A stretch of 64,000 nucleotides of DNA from JBCBSZ01 sp039185015 (GCA_039185015.1 JBCDAU010000001.1:62001-126000); one strand, 5' to 3'; shown: positions 53,158-62,852, counted from the stretch's first letter. Notes: generated by a model not told the origin, from the sequence alone. Made by a program: numbers and translations.

Positions 53158-53196
53158 CGAGGTCGGGCCGGCCGGAGGGGAGGCGGCCCGACCTCG
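53158..53196. terminator. Bidirectional terminator hairpin
   Basis: CGAGGTCGGGCCG pairs exactly with CGGCCCGACCTCG (13 bp) across a 13-nt purine-rich loop, between the convergent Rieske (+) and SDR (-) genes. Confidence 0.85.
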
Positions 53197-53207
53197 GTTC
53201 CGAGCTG

Positions 53208-53987
53208 CTACTTCGGCGGCATCCGGATGCCGCCGTCCACGCGGATGGTCTCGCCGTTCATGTACGGGTTCGTGATCGTGTCCACGATCATGTACGCGAG
53301 CTCTTCGGACGAGCCGAGCCGCTTCGGGAACAGCACCGACTGGCCGAGGTGCGCCTTGAACGCCTCTGACTGCTCCCCCTCGCCGTAGATCGGGGTGTCG
53401 ATCAGGCCCGGGGCGATCGTGTTCACCCGGATCCCGACTGCCGACAGGTCCCGGGCGATCGGGAGCGTCATGCCGACGATGCCGCCCTTCGACGCGGAGT
53501 AGGCGGCCTGGCCGATCTGGCCGTCGAACGCGGCCGCCGAGGCGAGGTTGACGATGGCGCCGCGAGCGCCGTCCGCATCGACCGGGTCGGTCGTCGCCAT
53601 CGCCGCGGCGGAGAGGCGGAGCATGTTGAAGCTGCCGAGCAGGTTGACCTTGATCACGAAGTCGAAGGTCGACTGCGGCATGGGGTCGTTGTTGCGGTCG
53701 ACGGTGCGGGCGGCGGCACCGAGACCGGCAGAGTTCACGAGGGCGCGCAGTGGGCCCATCTCGGAGGCGGCGGCGACCGCGGCGGACCCGTCCTCCTCGC
53801 TGGAGACGTCGCACCTCACGAACAGGCCACCGAGCTCGGAGGCCACGGCGGCGCCCTTCTCCTCGTTGAGGTCGGCGACGATCACGCGGGCGCCCAGCGC
53901 GGCGAGTTGACGGGCAGCCGCCTCGCCGATGCCGGAGGCACCGCCGGTGACGATCGCAGAGGCATCGGTGAGGTTCATTCGGGGCAT
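53208..53987 (-). CDS. SDR-family oxidoreductase (3-hydroxyacyl-CoA-dehydrogenase-like)
   Basis: 259 residues from ATG at 53987 (ATG at 53978 possible). Classical SDR: VTGGASGIGEAAARQL, VADLNEEKG (Asp favours NAD), VNSAGLGAAART, NLASAAAFDGQIGQAAYSASKGG with catalytic Ser, Tyr, Lys, and YMNGETIRVDGG. AFDGQ-GQAAY is characteristic of the 17-beta-HSD10 / type II 3-hydroxyacyl-CoA dehydrogenase group. It converges on the Rieske oxygenase and may act in the same degradation route. Confidence 0.88.
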   Translation of the reverse strand: MPRMNLTDASAIVTGGASGIGEAAARQLAALGARVIVADLNEEKGAAVASELGGLFVRCDVSSEEDGSAAVAAASEMGPLRALVNSAGLGAAARTVDRNNDPMPQSTFDFVIKVNLLGSFNMLRLSAAAMATTDPVDADGARGAIVNLASAAAFDGQIGQAAYSASKGGIVGMTLPIARDLSAVGIRVNTIAPGLIDTPIYGEGEQSEAFKAHLGQSVLFPKRLGSSEELAYMIVDTITNPYMNGETIRVDGGIRMPPK

Positions 53988-54153
53988 GGACGGTCGTTCC
54001 TTGCTCGCGTGCTGTCGGGGCGGATCCGCCGACGGCGCACATGGTTCCGCGTCCGGACGGCCGCTCGCCAAACAGGCCGACGTGACACCTCGGCCGCGCC
54101 CCCTGCGGTTAGGGTCCGGTGCAGGTGGAGATCGGCCTCGTCGGAGCCTGTTC

Positions 54154-56898
54154 ATGACGCAGCGAGACGACTGGTGGCGAGGACTCGGGCGCCTCGCGAC
54201 CCTCACCGGAGCCGACCGCCGGACCGCTGCCGCCGTCGGGCGGACGCTCGATCGCTTCCACCGCCGGCGTCGGGTGCCCACGGCCGAAGCCGATCCCGAC
54301 CCGGATCGCCCCGAGGCGGTGGCCGATGCCGCCGGTGTCGTGGACCTCGCCGACGTCCAGGCCCCTCCGGTGGTGGCCGACGACCCGGATCGCCCCGAGG
54401 CGGTGGCCGACGCCGCCGGCATCGTCGAGGAGGAGGTGCCCGTGGGCCGGCCGCTCCGCTCACGTGCGGCCGCCCGCGTCGCCGGGGACCCGGTCGCCCT
54501 CGCCTCGGCGGTCGAGGTCGTCGATCGAGCCGCCCACCGGCCGCTCGTCGGCACCCGCTCGATGCGCGGCCACTGGGGCGCGGCCCAGCCCGGCGTGCGG
54601 GTGCTCCTGCGGATCGCCTCGCTCGTGCTCACCATCGCGCTGGTCGGTGCCCTCACGGCCGCGGTGGGCGTCGCGGTCGCGCCGCACGGCCAGGCGCTGA
54701 TCACCGCCGTCGAGGGGCAGCGCGAATCCCAGGCGCTGCTCCTGGAGGACACCGCGCAGCGCTCGAAGATGTACGACGCCTACGGCGGCGTCATGACGGT
54801 GTTGCGAGACGCCGAGGACCGGGAGTGGATCCCGCTCGACCGGATGCCCGAGTCGGTCGTCCTGGGGGTGCTGGCCGTCGAGGACGCCGACTTCTACGAG
54901 CACGATGGCGTCGACTGGTTGGCGACGGTGCGGGCGGCTTCGGAGAACGTCGCCGCAGGGGAGATCACCCAGGGCGGCTCGACCCTGACCCAGCAGCTGG
55001 TGAAGCTGCAGTTCGTCGGGTCCGAGCAGACGCTGGAGCGCAAGATCCGCGAGGCGATGCTGGCCCGGGATCTGGAGGAGCAGTACTCCAAGGACGAGAT
55101 CCTCGAGTACTACCTGAACACGATCTACTTCGGGAACAGCGCCTACGGGGTGCAGGCCGCGGCCGAGATCTACTTCGGCAAGAACGCCGCGGAGCTCGAC
55201 TACGGAGACGTGGCGCTTCTTGCCGGGCTGATCCGCTCGCCCGGCGTCTTCACGTTCAGTGATCCCGACATCGACTTCGCTCGCCTCCGGCGAAGCCGCT
55301 CGCTGGAGCGGATGGTCGAGCTCGAGCTCCTCACCGAGGCTCAGGCTTCGGAGGTGGAACAGCGGCCGATCCCGACCTTCTCGCGCAGCCCGAACGACGA
55401 CCTGGTCATCGACTACTTCGCCGAGGAGGTCAAGCGTCGCCTCCTCGAGATGCCCGAGCTCGGGGCGACTCGGGAGGCGCGCCGTCAGGCGGTCTTCCAA
55501 GGCGGCCTCCGGATCTACACGACCTTCGACCCGATCCTCGACCAGTACGCGCAAGATGCCGTGGCCGAGGTCTTCCCCGACCGGTCCCAGCTCGACCCGT
55601 TCGAGGTCGCGCTCGCCTCCATCGACCCGGGGACGGGAGCGGTCCGGGCGATGCTCGGTGGCGACAACTTCTCCGAGGAGCAGTTCAACCTCGCCACCCA
55701 GGGTCGCCGCCAGCCGGGTTCGTCGTTCAAGACCTACGTCCTCACCACCGCGTTCGAGCAGGGCACGGCGCCCAACGACGTCGTCAACGGTCGGGGACCG
55801 TGTTCGTTCGACATCGGCGAGAGCCTGCCGCGGTACGAGGTCCAGAACTTCGCGAACAGCGGCGGCGGTCTCGGGTCGATCTCCTCACAGACGCAGCGGT
55901 CATCGAACTGCGCGTTCGTGCGTCTCGGCCTCTTCGTCGGGTTGGAAGAGGTCGTGGCGACGACCAACGAGATGGTGGGGCTCGACGAGGGACGACTCTT
56001 CGCCTACCCGTCGATGTCGCTCGGCGCCCAGGAGCTGACCCCGCTCGAGCAGGCGATCGGGTACTCGGTGCTGGCCAACGATGGCATGCGGATGGAGCCC
56101 TTCCTCATCACCCGCATCGAGGACCGGAACGGCGACACGCTGTTCGAGCACGTCCCGACGGGCCGGCAGGTGGTCTCGGAGTCGACCGCCCGCAACGTCA
56201 CCGACGTGCTGGTCGGCAACGTTCGAGGCGGCACCGGTCGCGCGGCCACCCTGCCGAGCGGTCAGCCCTCGGCCGGGAAGACGGGGACGGCGCAGAACTT
56301 CGAGGACGCGTGGTTCGTCGGGTACACGCCGCAGCTGGCGACGGCGGTGTGGATGGGACACCCGGAGGAGAAGGTGCCGATGCTCGGCGTCGCGGGTCGC
56401 AACGTCACCGGCGGCTCGTTCCCTGCCCAGGTGTGGGGTGCGTTCATGCAGCGAGCGTTGGACGGCGAGCCCATCGAGGAGTTCGGCGACCCGGTGCGGG
56501 TTCCGGGCAACCGCGACCTGATCTACCTGCCGGGCGAGCGGTGCACCGTGGGCATCGACGTCGGTGAGCTCAGCTTCACCTTCAACCTCGGTTGCGGTGA
56601 GGTGACCCTCGGCGACGACGGATTCGGCTTCGCTCCCGATGCGATCTGTCCCGGCGTCGAGGTGCCCCAGCCCGATGGTTCGAGCGCGGTCCAGGACGTC
56701 CCGTGCGCCGATCTCGAGACCGTCCTCACCCCACCCACGACCGAGCCGGAGCCGACCGACGAGGGCGAGTCCGTCGAGGGTGATCCGCCGCCAGCCGAGG
56801 GTGAGGCTCCGCCCACGACCGAGGCGCCGGCCGAGGGGGAGGCGCCACCGGCGACCGAGGCACCGCCCGTGGAGGGCGACGGAGAGTCGGTCGGCTGA
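54154..56898 (+). CDS. Class A penicillin-binding protein (glycosyltransferase/transpeptidase)
   Basis: 914 residues from ATG. N-terminal cytoplasmic, repeat-bearing region (1-145), one membrane helix (VLLRIASLVLTIALVGALTAAVGVAVA), GT51 domain with catalytic E243 in AVEDADFYEHDGVDW and GGSTLTQQLVK, then a transpeptidase domain with S523-x-x-K526 (GSSFKTYV), SSNCAF (SxN) and K709-TGT. The C-terminal tail (about 850-914) is Pro/Glu/Thr-rich. Builds and crosslinks peptidoglycan. Start follows a gene-free stretch of 166 nt. Confidence 0.95.
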   Translation: MTQRDDWWRGLGRLATLTGADRRTAAAVGRTLDRFHRRRRVPTAEADPDPDRPEAVADAAGVVDLADVQAPPVVADDPDRPEAVADAAGIVEEEVPVGRPLRSRAAARVAGDPVALASAVEVVDRAAHRPLVGTRSMRGHWGAAQPGVRVLLRIASLVLTIALVGALTAAVGVAVAPHGQALITAVEGQRESQALLLEDTAQRSKMYDAYGGVMTVLRDAEDREWIPLDRMPESVVLGVLAVEDADFYEHDGVDWLATVRAASENVAAGEITQGGSTLTQQLVKLQFVGSEQTLERKIREAMLARDLEEQYSKDEILEYYLNTIYFGNSAYGVQAAAEIYFGKNAAELDYGDVALLAGLIRSPGVFTFSDPDIDFARLRRSRSLERMVELELLTEAQASEVEQRPIPTFSRSPNDDLVIDYFAEEVKRRLLEMPELGATREARRQAVFQGGLRIYTTFDPILDQYAQDAVAEVFPDRSQLDPFEVALASIDPGTGAVRAMLGGDNFSEEQFNLATQGRRQPGSSFKTYVLTTAFEQGTAPNDVVNGRGPCSFDIGESLPRYEVQNFANSGGGLGSISSQTQRSSNCAFVRLGLFVGLEEVVATTNEMVGLDEGRLFAYPSMSLGAQELTPLEQAIGYSVLANDGMRMEPFLITRIEDRNGDTLFEHVPTGRQVVSESTARNVTDVLVGNVRGGTGRAATLPSGQPSAGKTGTAQNFEDAWFVGYTPQLATAVWMGHPEEKVPMLGVAGRNVTGGSFPAQVWGAFMQRALDGEPIEEFGDPVRVPGNRDLIYLPGERCTVGIDVGELSFTFNLGCGEVTLGDDGFGFAPDAICPGVEVPQPDGSSAVQDVPCADLETVLTPPTTEPEPTDEGESVEGDPPPAEGEAPPTTEAPAEGEAPPATEAPPVEGDGESVG
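54298..54419 (+). repeat. Two 38-nt direct repeats in the PBP N-terminal region
   Basis: The 38-nt segment at 54298-54335 recurs at 54382-54419 with a single base difference. It encodes DPDRPEAVADAAG twice, separated by a short Val/Ala-rich spacer, in the cytoplasmic domain before the membrane helix. Recent tandem duplication is likely. Confidence 0.85.
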
Positions 56899-56925
56899 GC
56901 GATCCGGCGGCCCGGACCGAGGGCG

Positions 56926-59712
56926 TCACGGGCGACGAGCGCTCTCGAGGGTGAACCGCTGCGACGCGATGACCTCGATCACCTCGTCGAGCGGCAGGGC
57001 CGGGTGGTAGAGGTAACCCTGCGCGAGGTTGCACCCGAGCCGACGCAGCTCCTCGGCCTGCTCGGCCGTCTCGACGCCCTCACCGATGGTGATCAGCCCG
57101 CGGTGCTGCGCGAGGTCAAGGATCATCCGGATGATCGACGTGTCGCCGCCCTCCCGGTCGAGCTCGGCGACGAATGCCCGATCGAGCTTGACCGAGCTGG
57201 CAGGCAGCCTGCTCAGGTAGGTCAGCGACGAGTAACCGGTACCGAAGTCGTCGATCGAGATCGCGACGCCGAGCCCACGGATCCGGGACAGTTCGGACAC
57301 CGCCTGCTCGAGGTCGTGGAGCAGCTGGGTCTCGGTGAGCTCGACGGCGAGCGTCGACGGTGAGATGCCCGACTCGGAGATCGCCGCTGCGAGATCGTCG
57401 GCTGCCAACCCGGCGGCGACGTGCTGACCCGAGACGTTGACGCTGACCGTCAGCCGGGTGTCGTGGAACTCGTTCGCGAGGCGTTTGCTCATCCGGCAGG
57501 CCTCGCGCATCGCCCATCGGCCGAGATCGATGGCGAGTCCGGCCTCCTCAGCGATCGGCACGAACACCCCTGGCGAGATCGGGCCCGAATCCCGCGGCCA
57601 CCTGGCCAGGGCCTCGACGCCGCGAACCTGACCGGTGGCGAGGTCGATCAGCGGTTGGGCGTGCAGCTCCAGCTCGCCGCCTTCCGGGAGCGCGGCCCGC
57701 AGGCCGTTCTCGATGTCGGATCGCATGCGGATCCAGACCTGCATGTCCTCGTCGAAGATCTCGATGCGATTGCGGCCGCTGCGCTTGGCCCGGTACATCG
57801 CGAGATCGGCTTCCTGCAGCAGCTCGTCGCTGTCCCGATCGCGACGACCGTCGTCCAACGCGAGGCCGATGCTGGCCCCGATGCGGATCTCCTCGCCGAG
57901 GTCGATCGGGCGCTGGAGCTCCTGGAGGACCCGTCCGGCGAGTGGCACCAGCTCGTCCTGGCCGATGTCGTCGAGAACGACGACGAACTCGTCTCCCCCG
58001 AGACGGCCGACGATGTCGTAGGGCCGCACCTGCGCCGTGAGGCGAGCGGCGACCTCGACCAGCAGATCGTCGCCGACCTGGTGGCCGCGAGTGTCGTTCA
58101 CGGCCTTGAAGCCGTCGAGGTCGACGAACATCACACCGGCATGGCTGCCGATGCGTCGGGCGCGGCGGCGAGCCCGATGGATCGCGTGGAGCACGCTCGC
58201 TCGGTTGGGCAGGCCCGTGAGCGCGTCGTGGCTCGCGAGGTGCTCCAGCTCCGCTTCGAAGGACTTCCGCTCGGAGATGTCGCGTGCGAAGAGGACGACG
58301 ACCTCGGTGCCGTCCGGCATCCTGTTCTCGGCGCTCGACACGAGGACGGGGAGCGGGTCGTGTCCGGCCCGCTCGAGGAGGAGCTCGACGTTGCGGAGCG
58401 CGGCGATGTCGACCGCATCGAGGCCGGGCAGGATCCGAGCGGCGCTCTCGCCCTTCACCTCGATGCCGACCGTCTCGTCGAGGGCCGTGTTGGTTCCGAC
58501 CACGGTGCCGTCACTGCCGACCACGATCATGGCGTCGCTCGCGTTGTCCACGACCGATCGGGCGTATCGCTCGCCCGCCTCCAGCCGGTCGGTGGCGTCG
58601 TCGAGCTCGCGCGCCTTCGCCCGAGTCGCGCGCACGGCGAGCCCGGTGAGCACCATGGCCAGCGCGAGCGTCGAGCCGACGCCGACGCGGAGCACGTCGA
58701 CCTCGCGCTCGACGTCGGTGATCGTCGCGTCGAGGTCCTCGAGGATGGAGTCGCCGATGGCGTTGATCGCCGTGGCGAACGGCTCCGCTCGACTCTCGAC
58801 GGCCAGCGCGTCGGAGATGAGCGCCTCGACCGGGATCGGGTCGCCTTCGCCCCGGGCCAGGTACGAGCTCCGGACGTCGAGCCAACGTTGCTGTCCGCTG
58901 CCGTACAGCGCCTCGTCGACGAGTCGACGTAGCTCGGGGTCCTGGACCGGGGGGATCGAGGCGATGCGCTCGTCCTGGCGGATCACGAGCTCGACCACGT
59001 CGTCGGCGGCGCCCGGTTCGACGAGCCGGTCGATGTAGTCCTGCAGGATGATCAGGCTCTCCCGCAGCGCGAGGTCCGAGACGGTGGACAGGTCGATCAG
59101 CGCGATCAACGGCGCATCGCTCTCGACGACGCTGACCACGCTGTCGCGCGCCGCCTCGATCCGGCTGGCGACGGCCTCGGAGCTGGCCAGCGGGCCGACC
59201 ATGCCGGTCCGATCGGCGAAGACGACCTGACCCTGGTCCGCCGAGGGGAGGGCGAGCCGCCGCAGTGCGGTGTCGGCGTCGCTCAGCCCGTCCACGATGT
59301 CGTCCCAGGTCCCGGGACCCACCAGTTCGTCCAGCAGAGGAGCCAGCTCCGACAGCTGCTCGACGGCGATCGCTCGCTGCTGGCTGGCCTCCTCGATCTC
59401 GACGGCGACGAAGCCCTCCAGGGAGTCGAGTCCGAGCTCGGGGAGCACGAGCAGTCCGAGACCGGCGCCGCCGTCGGCGTGGACGGCCGCGGAGAGGTCG
59501 GTGAGCTGCACGACGAGGCTGGTGACGTCTCCCGCTCGGCGGGCCGCGGCGGCCTCGTCCGAGCGGGCTTGGATCCACAGCGCCGAGACGCTCGCGAGCG
59601 CCAGGACGGGGACCGCTGCCACGACGAGGACGCGCAGCCAGAGCTGGTCGCTTCGACGCCTCGTCGGTTCCACGATCACCCCATCGGACACTACGCGCAG
59701 TGGTGTGAGCAC
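56926..59712 (-). CDS. Membrane GGDEF-EAL protein with PAS domain
   Basis: 928 residues from GTG at 59712; GTG at 59670 with GGGG upstream is a credible later start. Helix 1 (VLVVAAVPVLALASVSALWI), a long helical extracytoplasmic domain, helix 2 (VGVGSTLALAMVLTGLAV), PAS (YARSVVDNASDAMIVVGSDGTVVG), GGDEF with intact GRLGGDEF and RxxD I-site (RPYD), and EAL with intact GVEALARW and DDFGTGYSSLTYL. Both c-di-GMP synthesis and hydrolysis are possible from the motifs. It lies 20 nt from a second diguanylate cyclase gene on the same strand. Confidence 0.92.
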   Translation of the reverse strand: MLTPLRVVSDGVIVEPTRRRSDQLWLRVLVVAAVPVLALASVSALWIQARSDEAAAARRAGDVTSLVVQLTDLSAAVHADGGAGLGLLVLPELGLDSLEGFVAVEIEEASQQRAIAVEQLSELAPLLDELVGPGTWDDIVDGLSDADTALRRLALPSADQGQVVFADRTGMVGPLASSEAVASRIEAARDSVVSVVESDAPLIALIDLSTVSDLALRESLIILQDYIDRLVEPGAADDVVELVIRQDERIASIPPVQDPELRRLVDEALYGSGQQRWLDVRSSYLARGEGDPIPVEALISDALAVESRAEPFATAINAIGDSILEDLDATITDVEREVDVLRVGVGSTLALAMVLTGLAVRATRAKARELDDATDRLEAGERYARSVVDNASDAMIVVGSDGTVVGTNTALDETVGIEVKGESAARILPGLDAVDIAALRNVELLLERAGHDPLPVLVSSAENRMPDGTEVVVLFARDISERKSFEAELEHLASHDALTGLPNRASVLHAIHRARRRARRIGSHAGVMFVDLDGFKAVNDTRGHQVGDDLLVEVAARLTAQVRPYDIVGRLGGDEFVVVLDDIGQDELVPLAGRVLQELQRPIDLGEEIRIGASIGLALDDGRRDRDSDELLQEADLAMYRAKRSGRNRIEIFDEDMQVWIRMRSDIENGLRAALPEGGELELHAQPLIDLATGQVRGVEALARWPRDSGPISPGVFVPIAEEAGLAIDLGRWAMREACRMSKRLANEFHDTRLTVSVNVSGQHVAAGLAADDLAAAISESGISPSTLAVELTETQLLHDLEQAVSELSRIRGLGVAISIDDFGTGYSSLTYLSRLPASSVKLDRAFVAELDREGGDTSIIRMILDLAQHRGLITIGEGVETAEQAEELRRLGCNLAQGYLYHPALPLDEVIEVIASQRFTLESARRP

Positions 59713-59732
59713 CCGGGGTAACCGCTTGGCAC

Positions 59733-61097
59733 TCAGCGCGGTGGTTGCGGGCGCTCCAGCTCGGGGGTCACCGGACGGGACGAGCGATCGCTCGTGAGAT
59801 CGATCTCGGCACCCGCGATTCGGGCCCGGTTGCGCCCGGCCGTCTTGGCCTCGAACATCGCCAGATCGGCGAGGGCGATGATCTCCTCGGCCGACCGGCC
59901 CATCGACGAGTGGGCGATGCCGAAGCTCGACGTGAACGACGGCAGCGTGCTCCGACCGAGACGGACGCGCAGCTCCTCGGCGATGCGATCCGCCGCCGAG
60001 ATCGCCGCTTCCGCGTTGAGGTCCCGCATGATGATGAGGAACTCCTCGCCGCCGTAGCGGCCGATGTGGTCCTCGGCTCGGCTCGTATGCCGCAGCACCT
60101 CCGCGAAGAGGCGGAGGGCCCGGTCACCGGTCTCGTGGCCGTGGGCGTCGTTGACGTCCTTGAAGTGGTCGAGGTCGGCGAAGATCACGGAGAAGACGAG
60201 ACCCTCGGAGGTGAGGGTGTCGATGGCCGACTCGAGGCTCCGGCGGTTGAGCAGCCCGGTGAGCTCGTCGGTCGCCGCCTGCCGCTCGCTGGTGGCGAAG
60301 GCACGGATGGTGCCGATGCGGGTGCCGGCGTGCATCGCGACGGTCTCGAGCGAGTCGACGTCCTCGGGCTCCCAGGCGTCGTGCTCCCCGCTGATCGACT
60401 GCACGATGCCGGTCGGATTGCCGAGCACCGTCACCGGGATGCACACCGCCGAGCACGGCGAGTCATCGATGTCGCCGAGGTGGGGGCAGGCCGACAGCGC
60501 CCGGCTCGACTCGAAGACCAGCGTCTGCCCACGCCGGATCGCCGGGCAGGAGCCGGGAGTGGCGACCGAGCAGCCCGAGCGCCGCTCGTGGGCCTCCTCG
60601 TTCAGCGGGATCGAACGGAGGTGTCCCTGGCTCGTCGCCGACAGGAGGAGGTGGGTCGGCCGAGGGGTGAGGGCGTCGACCGCTCGACCGAGCACCCCCA
60701 TGGCCGCGTCCTCGCCATCGGCCATGTCCAAGGCGTCCTGGAGGTCACGGGTGAACTGGTGACGTTCGGCCTCCTGCCGGAGCCGACGCTCGGTGTTGTG
60801 CACGGTGGTCGCCTGCTGGCGCATCGCCGATCTCAACGGGCGTTTGCCGACGGTGTGGAACGCCATGGTGCCGACGGCGACGACCATGACGACGCGGAGC
60901 GCGATGGCCGCGCCCCCGTCGAGATCGACGAGCACGTCGACGATGAGCGTCGCCGCGAGGGCGGCCAGGAGCGCGGCCAGGATCTCGTGGACGAGCTGGG
61001 CCGTTCGTGAGGCACCAGCGGCGTCAGCGGGGTCGATGACCTCCGCTCGATCCTGAGCCGGCTCGGACGGGGCGGAAGAACGTCGGAGCAGGCGCAC
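59733..61097 (-). CDS. Diguanylate cyclase with Cys-containing GAF domain
   Basis: 454 residues. Two N-terminal membrane helices (HEILAALLAALAATLIVDVLV, IALRVVMVVAVGTMAFH), a coiled coil, a GAF-like domain (about 115-265) with clustered cysteines (GCSVATPGSC, SACPHLGD, CSAVC) that could form a metal or redox site, and a GGDEF domain with DLDHFKDVNDAHGHETGD, I-site RAED and active-site GGEEF. Likely a functional c-di-GMP synthase with product inhibition. First gene of a two-gene unit with the GGDEF-EAL protein. Confidence 0.92.
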   Translation of the reverse strand: MRLLRRSSAPSEPAQDRAEVIDPADAAGASRTAQLVHEILAALLAALAATLIVDVLVDLDGGAAIALRVVMVVAVGTMAFHTVGKRPLRSAMRQQATTVHNTERRLRQEAERHQFTRDLQDALDMADGEDAAMGVLGRAVDALTPRPTHLLLSATSQGHLRSIPLNEEAHERRSGCSVATPGSCPAIRRGQTLVFESSRALSACPHLGDIDDSPCSAVCIPVTVLGNPTGIVQSISGEHDAWEPEDVDSLETVAMHAGTRIGTIRAFATSERQAATDELTGLLNRRSLESAIDTLTSEGLVFSVIFADLDHFKDVNDAHGHETGDRALRLFAEVLRHTSRAEDHIGRYGGEEFLIIMRDLNAEAAISAADRIAEELRVRLGRSTLPSFTSSFGIAHSSMGRSAEEIIALADLAMFEAKTAGRNRARIAGAEIDLTSDRSSRPVTPELERPQPPR

Positions 61098-61200
61098 GGT
61101 GAGGCGCGTCGGCCGGGTCCCCGCCGGCGTAAGCGTTTCTCGCGAGAAACCTGCGAGGAGGCGCCGACGCTAGGGTCGGGCGGTCGTCGAGGGAGGTCGC

Positions 61201-62058
61201 ATGGAGCGCGTAGGCGTCGTCGGATGTGGGCTGATGGGCTCGGGCATCGCCGAGGTGTGCGCCCGGGCAGGGCTCGAGGTCAACGTGGTCGAGGCCCATG
61301 ACGGAGCGCTCGCCGCCGGCCAGGCCCGGATCGAGAAGTCGCTGAACCGTGCGGTCACCGCGGGGAAGCTCGACGAGACCGAGCACCAGCACGTCCTCGG
61401 TCGGCTCGGCTTCCACACCGACATCGGCTCCCTCGCCGACCGAGAGTTGGTCGTCGAGGCGATCGTCGAGGCCGAGGAGCCGAAGACGGAGCTCTTCACC
61501 GCGTTGGACGCCATCGTCGAGGCTCCCGACGCCGTGTTGGCGTCCAACACGTCGTCGATCCCGATCATGAAGCTGGCGATGGCCACGAAGCAGCCCGATC
61601 GCGTCGTCGGCATCCACTTCTTCAACCCGGTGCCGGTGATGCGGCTGGTCGAGGTCGTGCCGTCGCTCCTCACGAGCGAGGAGACCGAGGCCGCGGCGAC
61701 GGCGTTCGCCGACGAGGTGCTGAGCAAGCGGGTCGTGCGGAGCCAGGACCGAGCCGGCTTCGTGGTGAACGCCCTCCTCATCCCGTACCTGCTGTCGGCG
61801 GTCCGGATGTACGAGTCCGGCTTCGCCTCGGCCGAGGACATCGACGCCGGCATGGTGCTCGGGTGTGGTCATCCGATGGGACCGCTCGCGCTGACGGACC
61901 TCATCGGCCTCGACACCACGAACGCCGTCGCCGACTCGCTCTACGAGGAGTTCCGCGAGCAGCTCTACGCCCCGCCACCGCTGCTGTCGCGCATGGTCGA
62001 GGCCGGGCTCCTCGGCCGCAAGAGCGGCCGGGGCTTCTTCGAGTACCCGCCTCGCTGA
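61201..62058 (+). CDS. 3-hydroxybutyryl-CoA dehydrogenase-like enzyme
   Basis: 285 residues. NAD-dependent 3-hydroxyacyl-CoA dehydrogenase: GVVGCGLMGSGIAEVCARAG, VEAIVEAEEPKTELF, ASNTSSIPI, GIHFFNPVPVMRLVEVV (catalytic His), DRAGFVVNALLIPYL and GCGHPMGPLALTDLIGLD. Acts on acyl-CoA in beta-oxidation or butanoate metabolism. Single gene; clpP follows 83 nt later. Confidence 0.92.
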   Translation: MERVGVVGCGLMGSGIAEVCARAGLEVNVVEAHDGALAAGQARIEKSLNRAVTAGKLDETEHQHVLGRLGFHTDIGSLADRELVVEAIVEAEEPKTELFTALDAIVEAPDAVLASNTSSIPIMKLAMATKQPDRVVGIHFFNPVPVMRLVEVVPSLLTSEETEAAATAFADEVLSKRVVRSQDRAGFVVNALLIPYLLSAVRMYESGFASAEDIDAGMVLGCGHPMGPLALTDLIGLDTTNAVADSLYEEFREQLYAPPPLLSRMVEAGLLGRKSGRGFFEYPPR

Positions 62059-62141
62059 GTGATCCACCCCGCCCACGCTGCTCGGCTCGGGGCCGCGACC
62101 GGTACCCTGCGAGTGCCGAACCCATGCGAGGCGAGGAGCCC

Positions 62142-62732
62142 ATGAACACCGAGCCGCGAATGCTGCAGCCCCCGACCGACGCTCGAACCTTCGACGTCTA
62201 CGGCCGGCTGCTCAACGACCGCATCGTCATGCTGGGCAGCGAGGTCGACGACGACATCGCCAACCTGATCACCGCCCAGATGCTCTATCTCGAGGGGCAG
62301 GACCCCGACGGCGACATCTGGCTCTACATCAACTCGCCCGGTGGTTCGGTCACCGCCGGCATGGCGATCTACGACACGATGCAGTTCGTGAAGCCCGACG
62401 TGGCGACCATCTGCATGGGCCTGGCCGCGTCGATGGGCCAGTTCCTGCTGTGCGCCGGCACCCCCGGCAAGCGGTTCGCCCTCCCCCACGCCCGGATCAT
62501 GATGCACCAGCCCCTCGGCGGCGTGCGTGGTCAGGCGTCGGACATCGCGATCCAGGCCGAGCAGCTCGCCTACATCAAGCGCCTGATGGCCGAGCGCATC
62601 GCCTCGCACACCGGCCAGCCGGTCGAGCGGATCCAGGAGGACTCCGAGCGCGACCGCTGGTTCACGGCCGAGCAGGCCAAGGACTACGGCATCATCGACG
62701 ACGTCATCCTCCGGCGCGGCGAGATCGACTGA
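62142..62732 (+). CDS. clpP: ATP-dependent Clp protease proteolytic subunit
   Basis: 196 residues from ATG at 62142 with GAGGCGAGGAG upstream. Catalytic Ser in MGLAASMGQFLL, His in RIMMHQPLGG, Asp in ERDRWFTAEQA; YINSPGGSVTAG forms the oxyanion loop. Start of the mature chain near LNDRIVMLG. No second clpP or clpX is adjacent, unlike many actinobacteria where clpP1-clpP2 are paired. Followed by hairpin-forming direct repeats. Confidence 0.96.
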   Translation: MNTEPRMLQPPTDARTFDVYGRLLNDRIVMLGSEVDDDIANLITAQMLYLEGQDPDGDIWLYINSPGGSVTAGMAIYDTMQFVKPDVATICMGLAASMGQFLLCAGTPGKRFALPHARIMMHQPLGGVRGQASDIAIQAEQLAYIKRLMAERIASHTGQPVERIQEDSERDRWFTAEQAKDYGIIDDVILRRGEID

Positions 62733-62742
62733 CTCGACCCCG

Positions 62743-62852
62743 TCGGGGGCTCCGGGCCCCCGACCGGGTGTGTCTCACGGCCCGGCCGCAGCCCGTCAGG
62801 GCGAGGACCTCGGGCGGAGGTCGGGGCTCCGGGCCCCCGGCCGGGTGTGTCT
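62743..62852. repeat. Pair of ~32-nt hairpin-forming direct repeats between convergent genes
   Basis: The segment at 62743-62775 is repeated at 62821-62852 with two differences. Each carries a GC-rich hairpin (GGGGC-TCCG-GGCCCC type) followed by GGGTGTGTCT, where TGTGTCT may serve as a T-rich tail. The second copy ends within the stop codon of the minus-strand lipoprotein gene. Probably a duplicated terminator for clpP. Confidence 0.7.
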
